Assembly (NCBI GenBank): GCA_015178975.1
Contig: WHVD01000290.1
Location: 1-64,000 of the forward strand
From: Hysterangium stoloniferum
Lineage: Eukaryota > Basidiomycota > Agaricomycetes > Hysterangiales > Hysterangiaceae
Direction: 5' to 3'
DNA: 64,000 nucleotides
A model generated the notes under the pieces. It made no database searches and was not told the DNA's origin. It saw only the letters and a program-made list of their open reading frames with translations. The translations under genes were made by a program, and so were the position numbers. Within the stretch, counting starts at the first letter, position 1; each line of letters opens with the position of its first letter. Positions 25,224 to 34,942 of the stretch are shown here, piece by piece.

Positions 25224-26826
25224 CAGTGGGTCAAAAAACTGCCCCAATGTTTATGCATTTTAGAAAGATTGATATTGTGTGAAGGAATGACATCAGCAAC
25301 AATTCTGAAAAATTCACATGATATACTAGAACATGTTGGCTATCTACCAACTTAAGAAATCATGTGATTCCAATCAAAGGTCATTGCTCAATAAATCAAA
25401 CAAAATAATCGCTCATTGGGGCAGTTTTTTGACCCTCTATTATTTTCTCTGATTTTCAATGTTACACATCAGTATAAGGTAGGAGTGGGTCATGTGAATC
25501 ATCAACATGTCATGTGACCTTATTTGTATCAATTTGGCATGTTGAACTTTGTTCATTCATCTCCTTGACTCCTTACCACCAATATGAAATCCATCTCTGC
25601 TGAAAAGCATTCTTCTGTTGTTTCTCTCCTCAATGAAGGATATTCCCATTGTCAAATTCAAGCTAGGACTGGCCTGGGGAAGGGTATTATTGGCAGGATC
25701 AGTAAGGAGGTAGAGGATAAGGAAAATCATCCTGGTGGCCATCCTTCCAAGCTTTCCCTTATGATAAACAGTCAATTATCTGTCAAATCAGCTCTGGGAA
25801 GCTTGACAATGCTATCCAAGCCACCCAATTCATAAATTCCATCATATCTACCTCTGTCACTCCTCAGACTGTTAGGAATATGTTGAAAGAAGCTGGCTTT
25901 AGGTCAGCAACAAAGAAGAAAGTCCCTATGCTCAAGGGGTCTCATTGTCAGTAACATTTAAAGTTTGCCCAATACCATGAAAATTGGACTATGGAGGACT
26001 GGAAGAGAGTGTTGTGGACTGATGAGACAAAAATCAATAGGATTGGGTCAGATGGGAAGGTATATGTTTGGAAGCAACAAGGGGAACCAGTATCAGACAG
26101 GACCACCACACCAACTGTCAAACATGGAGGGGGGAATAACTTGATGATTTGGAGGTGTATGGGCTGGAATGGGGTGGGGAACTGATAGAGATGCAGGGGA
26201 ACATGGATGCAGTGCAGTATTGTGAGATCTTGGAGGAGGGGGTGGAGGAGAGCATTGAAAGTTTGGAGATGGCTGAGGATACGTGGTACTTCCAACAGGA
26301 CAATGATCCAAAACATAACTCAAAAAAGGCAGACCAGTGGTTTTCTGACAATAACATCATTCCAATGAAGTGACCTGCCCAATCCCCTGATCTAAATCCC
26401 ATTGAACACCTCTGGCAACACCTCAAGGCCAAACTCCAACAATATGACATACCACCCAAAGGAGTACATAAATTATGGGACAGGGTGGCAAAGGAGTGGA
26501 CTGAAATACCACCAGAGACATCTCAGAAGCTAATAGAAAGCATGCCTAAGAGGATACAAGCAGTTTTAAAGGCAAAGGGGGGTCATACAAAGTATTAGAT
26601 TGTAAAATAATAGAGAGTCAAAAAACTGCCCCAATGAGTGATTATTTTGTTTGATTTATTGAGCAATGAGCTTTGATTGGAATCACATGATTTCTTAAGT
26701 TGGTAGATAGCCAACATGTTCTAGTATATCATGTGAATTTGTCAGAATTTTTGCTAATGTAATTCCTTCACACAATATCAATCCTTCTAACATGCACAAA
26801 CATTGGGGCAGTTTTTTGACCCACTG
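25224..26826 (+). mobile_element. Tc1/mariner DNA transposon (Tc1-1), 1.6 kb, broken
   Basis: Starts CAGTGGGTCAAAAAACTG and ends with its reverse complement; TA is duplicated at 25222-25223 and 26827-26828. Terminal inverted repeats are long, about 220 bp (25224-25440 and 26609-26826). Each arm carries the terminal motif again, inverted, at its inner end (GGGGCAGTTTTTTGACCC near 25418). Between the arms is a degenerate Tc1 transposase on the plus strand. Confidence 0.93.
25584..26598 (+). pseudogene. Tc1-like transposase remnant (DD34E)
   Basis: An N-terminal helix-turn-helix part (KHSSVVSLLNEGYSHCQIQ) is followed, in other frames, by VLWTDETKIN (first Asp), FQQDNDPKHNSKK (second Asp) and DLNPIEHLWQ (Glu). 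There are at least two frameshifts and an in-frame TGA between the second Asp and the Glu, where relatives have Trp. All three catalytic residues are still encoded, but the protein cannot be made whole. Confidence 0.9.
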
Positions 26827-26979
26827 TATATGCACAATCATTTATTATCATTCTATTACTTATTAAACATCTTGTAGCTTCGCAAACAGGTACTATAATA
26901 TATAGTGAAGTTTACTCACTCACTCACTGAGCTTCGCAAACAGACTTAATCCTTCCGAGTTCTTGTCTTCTACTCAACA

Positions 26980-27744
26980 ACAAGGACTACCAGATTATGT
27001 ATTTGTGATCTTGTCCAGAGCCTTACAGGGCTCACTGAGTCAGGTATATGGGTGTAGCTAAGATGTGTAGAAGTTGTTATTGAGGGTGGCGCTGACAATG
27101 GAAACCAAGGCACCTGGACAGAAGCGCTGGACACATTGCCTGCAGGCAAAAAGTCCTGGATCTTGAACAGTCAAAGGATCGTAATTTATATGATTGATAG
27201 ACGTGTGAGAAGAGGGAGAACTTTAAATAGTGCGATATATACCTCGGTCTTGCCTTCACATATGCGGGCCGTGACACCGCATACTCTGTCACAATGCCAG
27301 TGCCATTCCGAGATGTATACGTTTAGGTCAAACGATAGCTGAACTCTTCAACTTTCCAAATAGGAACTGCTGCCATATATCATTTACTATATATAATGTT
27401 GGAATATGATGTGATGTGTCTGTGTCACCTGAGTATTTTGGGTCCACTATGATCCACAACTTCTGCATACACTCGAGTATGCGATGTCAAAAAGGAGTTA
27501 TAAACTATAAGTCTGAGTTAGAAAGTTTTCCCTTCAGTTTTCGTTTACTTTGTACGAGACTGAGGTCAGTAGATATTTACTGAATAATCTATAACTAGTT
27601 ACTGATACTTTTACTATTGTTGTTTTAGGTTAGCCATTATAGAATATAGTTCTGGTTTACTTTGTATGAGACTGAGTATTGTTGTTTTAGACTCCGTATC
27701 ACAACATATAATATGCTATCCAGAATAGACCCCCTCACATACAC
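26980..27744. repeat. Upstream region of OPA3 fragment 1
   Basis: Shared with 41190-41430 and 50780-51192 (GGACTACC, GTATTTGTGATCTTGTCCAG, GGCGCTGACAATGGA, ATATGCGGGCCGTGACACCG). The copy before the complete OPA3 gene shows that this is the natural OPA3 5' flank. Interrupted by the solo LTR 27397-27706. No gene. Confidence 0.7.
27397..27706. repeat. Solo LTR (310 bp), TSD TATAA
   Basis: Runs from TGTTGGAATATG to CCGTATCACAACA with TATAA at 27392-27396 and 27707-27711. The two other copies of this flank (about 43915 and 51155) read straight through as CTATATATAATATACTATCC or CTATATAATATACTATC, i.e. empty sites. Family not recognised; it has GAGACTGAGG half-motifs related to the hairpin of the Copia LTRs. 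Confidence 0.88.
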
Positions 27745-28086
27745 ATGGCAACCGTTAAACTCGCAACTCTAGCAATCTGAGTGAGTATTTGCTCGAATGA
27801 ATGCCTCCAATAAGCCCTGACAAGGAGATGGTAGACTATAGCCAAACCTATCAGTGCTAAGCTAAAGCAACAAGCACGAGAGTATGTCATTACATTTCCA
27901 ATATGTAATTGATATATTTTCCCGCCATTTAAATATTCTCTTTTTTTACAAGACACCCCACATTCCACCACATATGTGTCCGCCTCACCCAAAGCATGTA
28001 CCACATGGAGATGAGATGGGGAACAACGCTTTTAGGACAGACACCCAAGGCTGTGAAACCCCTGAGCGAGGCCAAGTGCATATGCG
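27745..28086 (+). pseudogene. OPA3-like gene, 5' half (fragment 1)
   Basis: Exons 1-3 of the OPA3-like gene are recognisable: ATGGCAACCGTTAAACTCGC, ACTATAGCCAAACCTATCAG, and exon 3 from the CACAAG-like acceptor to GAGCGAGGCCAA. Exon 1 now ends in TGA where the intact gene has CGA, and several other differences are CG to TG or CA. Intron 3 runs only to about 28109 and then passes directly into MFS exon 5 (copy E). Confidence 0.85.
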
Positions 28087-28109
28087 TTCTTGACGTTCCA
28101 CCTCACGAT

Positions 28110-29645
28110 ATCTTGGCATGTGGTGCAACTCAGCGTAGTGATAATGGGATTAATCGGTTTTATAACTTTTGCCCTATGTCTTCCTGAAATGAGCCATCCT
28201 GGCACCAAAGGAGGTGAAAAGCTTCGTATGGTTGAGGACATGAGGGAAAACCCCTTTGTGCAATGCAACAGGGCAGGCTGGAGATTTATATCGTTGAATC
28301 CACTTCAGATACTACTTCTGTTAAAGAATCCGATTGTTGTTTTAGTGGTATATACGGCCGCTTAAGTGCTCACTCGGGGACTGAATTGCAGTCATTGACA
28401 GTCTCTGTTTGGATTGATTACACTGGCAGCATATTATGGTAAGGAAACTCTACTGAATAAACCGCACGCTAAATGAAATCTTTTTGCCAGTGGCTATGGC
28501 CCCTTGGTTTTCCACGCTTGTGAGGACATATACAAACACTAGTGTGCCACACCTTTCATACCATTTGCATTTATAGGGCCCACGATACGAGATGAATAGT
28601 CCCACCTTAATTGGATTTTGTTTTCTGCCTTCTGGGCTTGGTGACATCAGTTAGTTTAATTGAAAGTTACAAGGGTGTCGATATCTCATAGATTACCATT
28701 TCTGTGTTAGAGTATGATATTACAGCTCTCACATAGTCTATGATGTTCCCTATATTTTTCTGATATTTGTAGTATTTTTCCCAGCACTGTAGGTGCAGTA
28801 TTGAGTGGGTTACCTAGTAAGGTAACTGATGTGTAGGTGCTTAGGTAAGCACCCTGTAGCATACTCCACTGTGGGTGTGGGAAAGTCTCCTTAGTGTTTA
28901 CTTTCCTCACACTCACAGGTGTTTGTCAAGAGTTATTCAACTGTTTCAACATTCTGTAGCTGGGGCTCTGATAGCATGCTGGCCACTTAGTTGATATTTC
29001 TATTATTTGAGGGCACCATCAAGGCAAATGGATTCCTGAAGATTGTCTCCTAGCAACAATTCCAGGGGTATTACTGCTGATGCCATGTTCCTTAATAATT
29101 CTTGCGCTGTCCATCTCTTTCGTTCCTGGGGAAATTGGCTTAAAAATAAGTCTGATTTGTTTGTTTTTCAACAGGATGGGAGTGCATAAATTGGGTTATT
29201 GATTGACTCACTATTGACCCTGATGGGGCTTTCACCATTGAGGTTGACATGATTATAGGCCCATATTCAACATATCTTGTTGATCTGTTCCATTTGGAAG
29301 GTGCAGAAGTTGTGGCAGTTTACACATAATAATTTCGTTTATGGATTGTCTCTTTGCCAGTAACTGAGGTATGAATATTATAATCACAGGGCAACGGGAA
29401 ATGCATTCGCTGCCATTGCATCTAGTGCAGCACTGCCAATGATTTATTGTTTTGGCATTATCGCTACAAACACTCTTATGGCCACCTTGGCTTAGCTGAC
29501 ATGCACATACATAAATTGGATCAATGGCAATGCAGTAATGATTAATTACCGTTCTTGCTGATTTGAAGACTACTCTACATTACAATTAAAAGTGGTGGCC
29601 GGCTACGGGCTGGGGTTGACATGCAGTTCAAGTTGGTTTATAATA
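28110..29645 (+). pseudogene. MFS transporter 3' half (copy E), joined to OPA3
   Basis: Starts inside exon 5 at TCTTGGCATGTGGTGCAACT and continues through exons 6-12 in order (LCLPEMSHPGTKGGEK, then GAGGTTGACATGATTATAGG before exon 10). It has no start, lacks the first half of the protein, carries a solo LTR at the exon 8/9 intron, a deletion in exon 9 and an in-frame stop in exon 11. Closest to copies C and H but richer in TG/CA where those have CG. Confidence 0.87.
28705..28951. repeat. Solo LTR (247 bp) in copy E, TSD TTCTG
   Basis: TGTTAGAGTATG at the left, CTGTTTCAACA at the right, TTCTG at 28700-28704 and 28952-28956. Copies C and H have a single TTTCTGTAGCTGG or TTTTTGTAGCTGG here, so the insertion hit the intron's polypyrimidine tract/acceptor. 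Low in CpG, with short TAGGTAAGCACC-type repeats. Confidence 0.85.
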
Positions 29646-30326
29646 CATAGTTGTCTGGTTACATGGCAAGTTGCTGTTGGTGTAGAGTCAGTCATGAAGT
29701 TGTGATGTATTAGCCTTATTTTAATACTATTTTCTGAAAAAGGAGTCCAATGCTCTATCAAAATATGCAAATACTCAATTCACTGCAAGGTAAAATAATT
29801 TAAGTATTTGATATTAATCAGTGGCAGCCTAAATAGACTTAGAACCCCTGAAGTCAAGAGTTTACTTGAATATATGCACCCTACTTCACAAAGAAGGTTT
29901 TGAGAGCTGCTTGTGCAAGCTTGTTCTTTCTGTGAAAATATGTTCTTAAAATATGAATAACAATTCACTGATTCAGAATCTAGATTCAACTTTGATTCTA
30001 GCTAGTTTATATATATTTTATACTATTTATCAAACAGTAAAAATATTTATAAACAGGTCAAAAAATTAGATATAGAATAAAACACTTATTTGGCTAATAT
30101 ATGCTTTATTTACACTAACCTACAAGGTCTACTGTGCTACTAACTTATCAGGATCTTAATGTAGTCTTAAGGATTCTGCAAGAATATTCTCAGTATTTGT
30201 TTATGTGAATATGCTTTACTGATTCACAATAAATGAGCAATGGAACAGGGATTATTTGCAATGTAATAAACAGTCAAATTACTCAACTAGAGGTGACTTT
30301 AGTTGTACATCAAGTACTGGTACATA
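29646..30326. other. AT-rich stretch, no gene seen
   Basis: At about 29700 the array's spacer (GAGTCAGTCATGAAGT) stops, and 620 bp of AT-rich, CpG-poor sequence follows that I cannot match to anything else here. It begins TGTGATGTATTAGCC and may be part of another insertion whose far end is hidden by later insertions. Confidence 0.4.
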
Positions 30327-31917
30327 CAGTGGGGGACAAAACCATTCCAATGATTTTTTATATGTCAAAGAATGTTGAATAACTCAATGAGTACTTGACC
30401 AATTGGCCTGAAATTTTTAATTTACATAGTCATATATGTTGGCTATATACCCTAAGAATTATATGACATAAGTGTTATTTGTCATCAAACTATAAATCAA
30501 ATACTAATGCAATCTCATTGGAACAGTCTTGTCCCTGGTATATAATCCAATACAAATCATATAATCTAGTACTTGGTGTAACCCCCCTTGGCATCCAAAC
30601 AGCTGCAATCCTTCTAGGCACACTCTCTATCAAATTCTGACAAATAGAAGCAGGAATCCTGTCCCATTCTGTCTGGACCCTTTCCCATAATTCCTGAATA
30701 CTCCTAGGCTCTACTTCATACTCTAGTAGCCTCTTCTTGAGGTAATGCCAAAGGTGTTCAATTGGATTAAGATCAGCAGATTGAGGGGGCCATATAATGA
30801 CATCAAAATCACTGCCATTAAGCCAATTGGTGGCCTTCTTGCTCTTGTGTTTGGGATCATTGCCTTGTTGAAAGACAATATCCCCAGTCTTCTTCTTGTA
30901 ATGCTTGAGAGATTCGTGAAGTTCATCCTCCAAAATGCTAATATAAAGTTCAGCATCCATCCTCCCATCAATCTTGGTGGCATATCCTGGTCCTTCCCAG
31001 AACATACAACCCCACAACATCAGATTCCCCCCTCCAAACTTGACTGTGCCCTCAACCAGCCTATCACTGTGCCCCTCTCCTGCTTTTTTCCACACCCACT
31101 TCCTCCCATCTGACCCCAAATGATTGATTTTAATCTCATCTGACCAAACAACCCTCTTCCAGTCCTCCAGAGACCAGTTCTTGTGTGCCAATGCAAAGTC
31201 CAGCCTCTCCCTTCTATGCCTTTTTGTGAGTTTAGGCCTTTTCCTCTTCACCACAGCCTTCATTCCAGCTTTCTTGAGTTCCCTATGAATTGTTCTTGCA
31301 GAGATAGACTCCCCATTCATATCTTGTAGGACTTTAGAGGCCTGAGTGGCATGGTCAATTTTCTGGGAAGTGATTTGTTGGATGATGTAATGGGTATCAG
31401 AGGGGGAAAGTTTGTGTAGATGACCTCCAGCTGCTTTGGAGAGGGAGGAAGAATGTCTAGAGCAAATTCTGGATATAGTAGAGACAGAATGACCAGTGGT
31501 AGCACCTACTTTATGTACAGACTTGCCCTTGTCAAGTAGAGTAAGAACACAATCAAGTTGAGCAGGAGTGAGAGCTCTCATGATGTAAACTGATGGGTTG
31601 TTGGGATGCTATCACTTGGAGAAGTGAACAGTTGTATATATACACAATTTGAACAGGTCACACAATTTTATTTGCATTTATTTGTGGATAATAAATAAGG
31701 TTATGCGCTAATGATGTGACAGGAACAAAACTGTTCCAATGAGGTTGCATTAGTATTTGATTTATAGTTTGATGACAAATAATCCTTATGTCATAGAATT
31801 CTTAGGGTATATAGCCAACATACATATATGACTACCTAAATTAAAAATTTCAGGTCAATTGGTCAAGTACATTCTTTGACATATAAAAAATCATTGGAAC
31901 GGTTTTGTCCCCCACTG
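30327..31917 (-). mobile_element. Tc1/mariner DNA transposon (Tc1-2), structurally complete
   Basis: 1591 bp with ends CAGTGGGGGACAAAACC and its reverse complement, flanked by TA (30325-30326, 31918-31919). Long inverted arms (30327 to about 30540, and about 31718-31917) again carry an inverted second copy of the terminal motif at their inner ends (TTGGAACAGTCTTGTCCC). One open transposase frame on the minus strand fills the middle. It differs from Tc1-1 in sequence but has the same design. Confidence 0.95.
30490..31581 (-). CDS. Tc1-like transposase, full length, second catalytic Asp replaced by Gly
   Basis: 363 residues, the usual size for the Tc1 group, uninterrupted. Residues 1-55 form the first helix-turn-helix (LTPAQLDCVLTLLDKGKS; ATTGHSVSTISRI), about 60-125 the second DNA-binding part with a basic stretch (KRKRPKLTKRHRRER), and about 130-310 the DDE core: VVWSDEIKIN, VFQQGNDPKHKS, DLNPIEHLWH. 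In this superfamily the second acidic residue is the first D of QQDND; here the codon is GGC (Gly). Spacing from that position to the Glu is 34, i.e. the DD34E class. The neighbouring Asp of GND is not the family's catalytic one. The protein should bind DNA but probably cannot cut. The last codons lie inside the left arm's inner motif. Confidence 0.92.
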   Translation of the reverse strand: MRALTPAQLDCVLTLLDKGKSVHKVGATTGHSVSTISRICSRHSSSLSKAAGGHLHKLSPSDTHYIIQQITSQKIDHATQASKVLQDMNGESISARTIHRELKKAGMKAVVKRKRPKLTKRHRRERLDFALAHKNWSLEDWKRVVWSDEIKINHLGSDGRKWVWKKAGEGHSDRLVEGTVKFGGGNLMLWGCMFWEGPGYATKIDGRMDAELYISILEDELHESLKHYKKKTGDIVFQQGNDPKHKSKKATNWLNGSDFDVIIWPPQSADLNPIEHLWHYLKKRLLEYEVEPRSIQELWERVQTEWDRIPASICQNLIESVPRRIAAVWMPRGVTPSTRLYDLYWIIYQGQDCSNEIALVFDL

Positions 31918-31919
31918 TA

Positions 31920-32059
31920 ATAATCTTTACTTACCTCAGTCTCGTTTATTGTATAACAGACTGAGGTAATACTACTGTAGTTCCAGATTATATACTTGAC
32001 CGTATATATTGCTAGGCACCACTAATGGCGTGTTATGGATACCGGGTGCCTATGTCTGA
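31920..32059. repeat. Hairpin of a Copia-1-like LTR remnant
   Basis: TACCTCAGTCTCGTTTATTG...ACAGACTGAGGTA (31932-31968) is nearly the hairpin of the 57303 Copia LTR (TACCTCAGTCTCGTATTAG...). The rest is not clearly alignable, so this is a small worn LTR piece. Tc1-2 lies 14 bp to its left. Confidence 0.5.
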
Positions 32060-34310
32060 GATTAGATGGTCATATGTATGCAGAACAAAGGGAGACACTG
32101 GGAAAACCCCTCTCTCCAAAATATTTCAGGATCCATAGTAGAGCCTTATCTTATGTATATAAACTCCAATAATCTCTATTGGATCTTTATAAGATTTAAA
32201 ATTGGTTAATGATCCAAAAGGTAGGTGAAGGATAATCAAGTGTATATGGGATCTTTGTTAGGATACACACACAGGCCGGGTTTCTGGAGAAACCCACGGG
32301 ATATCCGGTAGGACTTGGCTTCAGCTTATAGGCTGTGCCCTCGCTAGATCGTGTTGTCCAATTTCAAACAGGCGGATGGGGATCCCGGGGAGTCCGGGCG
32401 GGGTTCGTGGGTCGTGGGTCGTAGGTCGTAGGTCAGAGGTCGTGGGTCAGAGGTCGGGGACCGTGAGTCGAGTTGGTTGAGAGAGATAGATGTGCCAGAG
32501 CCCATGGGCTCCAACTAGTGAGAGCGATGTGAATCAAGCAAGGTTTTTAGAGCGGAAAATCTTATTAGATTACTGGGGGGAATCTAAGCTAATTTTCTGA
32601 CTGGATTGTATGTACAACATCTGCCAGTTTATATAGACCGTGGAATGCATGACATACCAAATCCAGTAATGACGAAACGAAACTAACAAAACATAAAATG
32701 GGAATAGTAAACACCAAATTGGTGTTAGGAATGGGACGGAACGGAGCGGAGTCCAAATCATGACAAAGCATAACCCATAATGGGAAATGGAGCGGGAGCG
32801 GAGTCCTAAATCGTGACAGGTCATTTGACTAAAATGGGAATGGGGCTCGATTAGAGTGGTGACAGGATTCTAAGTGGGATCCGGTGACTGATGCGTGGGA
32901 TGAAGACGGACATAGACAGAGATGGAGTCCGGGGGAAGTCCGGTGACTGATATGTGTCGTAATGAGGTCGAACGTAACGAGCCTTGACGTAACGGAGTCC
33001 GGGCAGGAAATCCTATAAACAGACAATTGGTACTTATAGCGCATGGGGGGCGTACGGGTTAGTGCCCAGAGTCCGGCGGGATTGTCTGGTCGTAACAATC
33101 TTTTAAGCACCAACCATATCATTAAATATAAACTCCTTCAATTTTGTATAGTCCAGTGGGATTCTATATCCCTTTATCTTCCCTGTGACTTGTCAGAGGA
33201 TGATCCAATTAAAAATCCACCAAACTCCCAGATGTGGTTGCAGGATTTAACATCACATAGAACATGTGCATAATCCATCAATTTAAAATCCCATTCACAT
33301 CCCTGAATTTGATGGAATTACAAAATGATATAAAATCTATTATATGGTCCACAACTGAGTTAAACTCTCCTTTGTTCCCACTGCTTGGCAAATATAAACT
33401 CCCTTTGTTGTCCACATGATCAAAAGAGGCTAAATCACATACCAGCTCCTCACAATTGTCATACAAAACATCTAATCAAAGTGTCAAATTGTTGGATCTC
33501 AAGCATCACCCAAGCTTGAGTTCCTTTGTTCCTTACTCCTATTGTCTCAATCTCCCCTTGTCTCACAAGTCTCATTGTCTTCCTTATTTAGAATTCCATT
33601 GTTCTTGAGAGTTTATATACATAGCTAGATGCAAATACATCTCCCTACATGATTGCAAGGGACTTCTGCTACCTGAGTATGTGATAGAGACAGGCATATT
33701 TTAACCCAAATTTATATACAAGTTTAACTATTCTGACTGGATGTTTTGTGTGACAATTGTGAGGAGCCTGTGTGTGATTTAGCCTCTTTTGATCATGTGA
33801 ACAACAAAGGAAGTTTATATTTGCCAAGCTGTTGGAACAAAGGTGAATTAAACTCAATTGTGGACCATATAACAGATTTTATATCATTTTATAATTCCAT
33901 CAAATTCAGGGATGTGAATGGGATTTTAAATTGATTGATTACACACATGTTCTATGTAATGTTAAATCCTGCAACTACATCCAGGAGTTTTGTGGATTTT
34001 TAATCAGATCATCCTCTGACAAATCACAGGAAAGAGAAAGGGATACAGAATCCCACTGGACTATACAAAATTGAAGGAGTTTATATTTAATGATATGGTT
34101 GATGCTTAAAAGATCATATATACACCTGATCACCCTCCACCTACCTTTTGGATCTTTAACCAATTTTGAATCTTATAAGGATCCAATAGAGATTATTGGA
34201 GTTTACATAAGAGAAGGCTCTACTACGGATCCTAAAGGGGTTTTCCCGGTGAGAGCAAAGTGACGAAGCGCCCTTTGTGTATCTTCGATCACATGTCCTT
34301 AAAATAGTGG
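32060..34310. repeat. Large palindromic (foldback) element, about 1.4 kb without its inserted LTR
   Basis: Left arm 32060-32255 plus 33098-33480; right arm about 33740-34310 is its reverse complement at roughly 90% identity by eye (for example CCTTCAATTTTGTATAGTCC on the left, and GGACTATACAAAATTGAAGG on the right). A 260-bp unpaired middle (33481-33739) separates them. The solo LTR 32256-33097 lies in the left arm. Identical-looking 62-codon frames appear once per arm (33466-33278 minus; 33746-33934 plus), as the mirror symmetry demands. No transposase is visible; it could be a foldback element, a large MITE or an inverted duplication. The edges are only approximate. Confidence 0.75.
32256..33097 (-). 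repeat. Solo LTR of the Gypsy family (842 bp), TSD ATCTT
   Basis: Reverse-complement match to the LTR 3490-4310 from TGTTAGGATACACACAC to GTCTGGTCGTAACA, flanked by ATCTT at 32251-32255 and 33098-33102. The right arm of the palindrome shows the uninterrupted site (AAAAGATCAT). It differs from the 3490 copy by scattered changes and small indels, so the two are not from the same recent burst. Confidence 0.95.
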
Positions 34311-34942
34311 CGATCTCGGAATCTGTTGTTCGTGATGTACACATTCCATCAGAATAGACTGCAATTAAACTGTTATAAGGCATAGGTGTCTGGCTGGATG
34401 TGAAATTACCTTCCGGTTAGAGGCGGCATCTCGTAGTACTGACGCCTCACTCCCTCAGACGTTTGAAAACTGAAGGATTGGGAAGGATTTCTGGGTTTCC
34501 TTCGAAGAACGACGGCGACAAATCGATGGTTGGTGGTATGGAGGTGTAGGTCTTCTCACGAGAAATCGTGGAGATTGTTACTCATTAGGTAATTGGCGAC
34601 AGGCTGATCCTAAGAATACAGAGAAGGTTACGTGAACAGGCGCAGGAAGTATAAATAAAGCTAGATATACCATATTTATTATTATCAACAGCCTGCATAT
34701 AAATTCGCATTTACCATCCCTATATTATCGTCGTAGATGGTCAACCCGTTCCGGAATTTAAAAGGACTCGGAGAAATTCCTACAAGTCCAGATCGATTTG
34801 CAAACAGGTACTTCGAAGATCCGGGCCCCGGGGAAACTTCCCTATATCAGGAAGCAGAACACCAGATGGCACATAGGGGTGTGAGATACCACTTATCGAC
34901 GACTCCGTTGGTTGTTTCACAACTTGATTCGACCAAAGCTAC
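34311..34942. repeat. Spacer upstream of MFS copy F (block U)
   Basis: From about 34370 it matches block U before copies D, G and I (GTTATAAGGCATAGGTGTC, GGCATCTCG, GAAGGATTGGGAAGGATTTC, GAGAAATCGTGGAGATTGTT). No gene. The last 200 bp carry the shared promoter-proximal words CCGTTCCGGAAT and GATCCGGGCCCCGGG. Confidence 0.65.

Larger units (their letters stand above)
20144..26979 (+). mobile_element. Ty1/Copia retrotransposon (Copia-2) with a nested Tc1 element
   Basis: Full-length by structure: 5' LTR 20144-20571, primer site GGTTATGGGCCC directly after it, gag-pol, polypurine tract (GAGGGGAAG), 3' LTR from 24944 to 26979. ACAAG is duplicated at 20139-20143 and 26980-26984. The 3' LTR is split by a Tc1 element (25224-26826). 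The two LTRs differ at roughly 2-3% of sites by eye, so insertion is fairly recent. The copy is broken, with about four breaks in gag-pol. It sits in the spacer between MFS copy D and the OPA3 fragment. Confidence 0.93.
24944..26979 (+). repeat. 3' LTR of Copia-2, split by Tc1-1
   Basis: LTR sequence 24944-25223 and 26829-26979 matches the 5' LTR in order, with the DNA transposon between. The insertion lies at the TA that closes the right foot of the CCTCAGTGA hairpin, so the hairpin is complete on the left side. Confidence 0.92.

Noticed and set aside
28030-28365. A working OPA3-MFS fusion protein
   Set aside because: The join lies in an intron on one side and in mid-exon on the other, no acceptor is evident before the MFS part, and both copies carry further damage.
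33278-33934. Mirror-image 62-codon frames in the palindrome as a conserved small protein
   Set aside because: Two arms of a palindrome must show the same frame; similarity is no greater than that of the non-coding parts of the arms.
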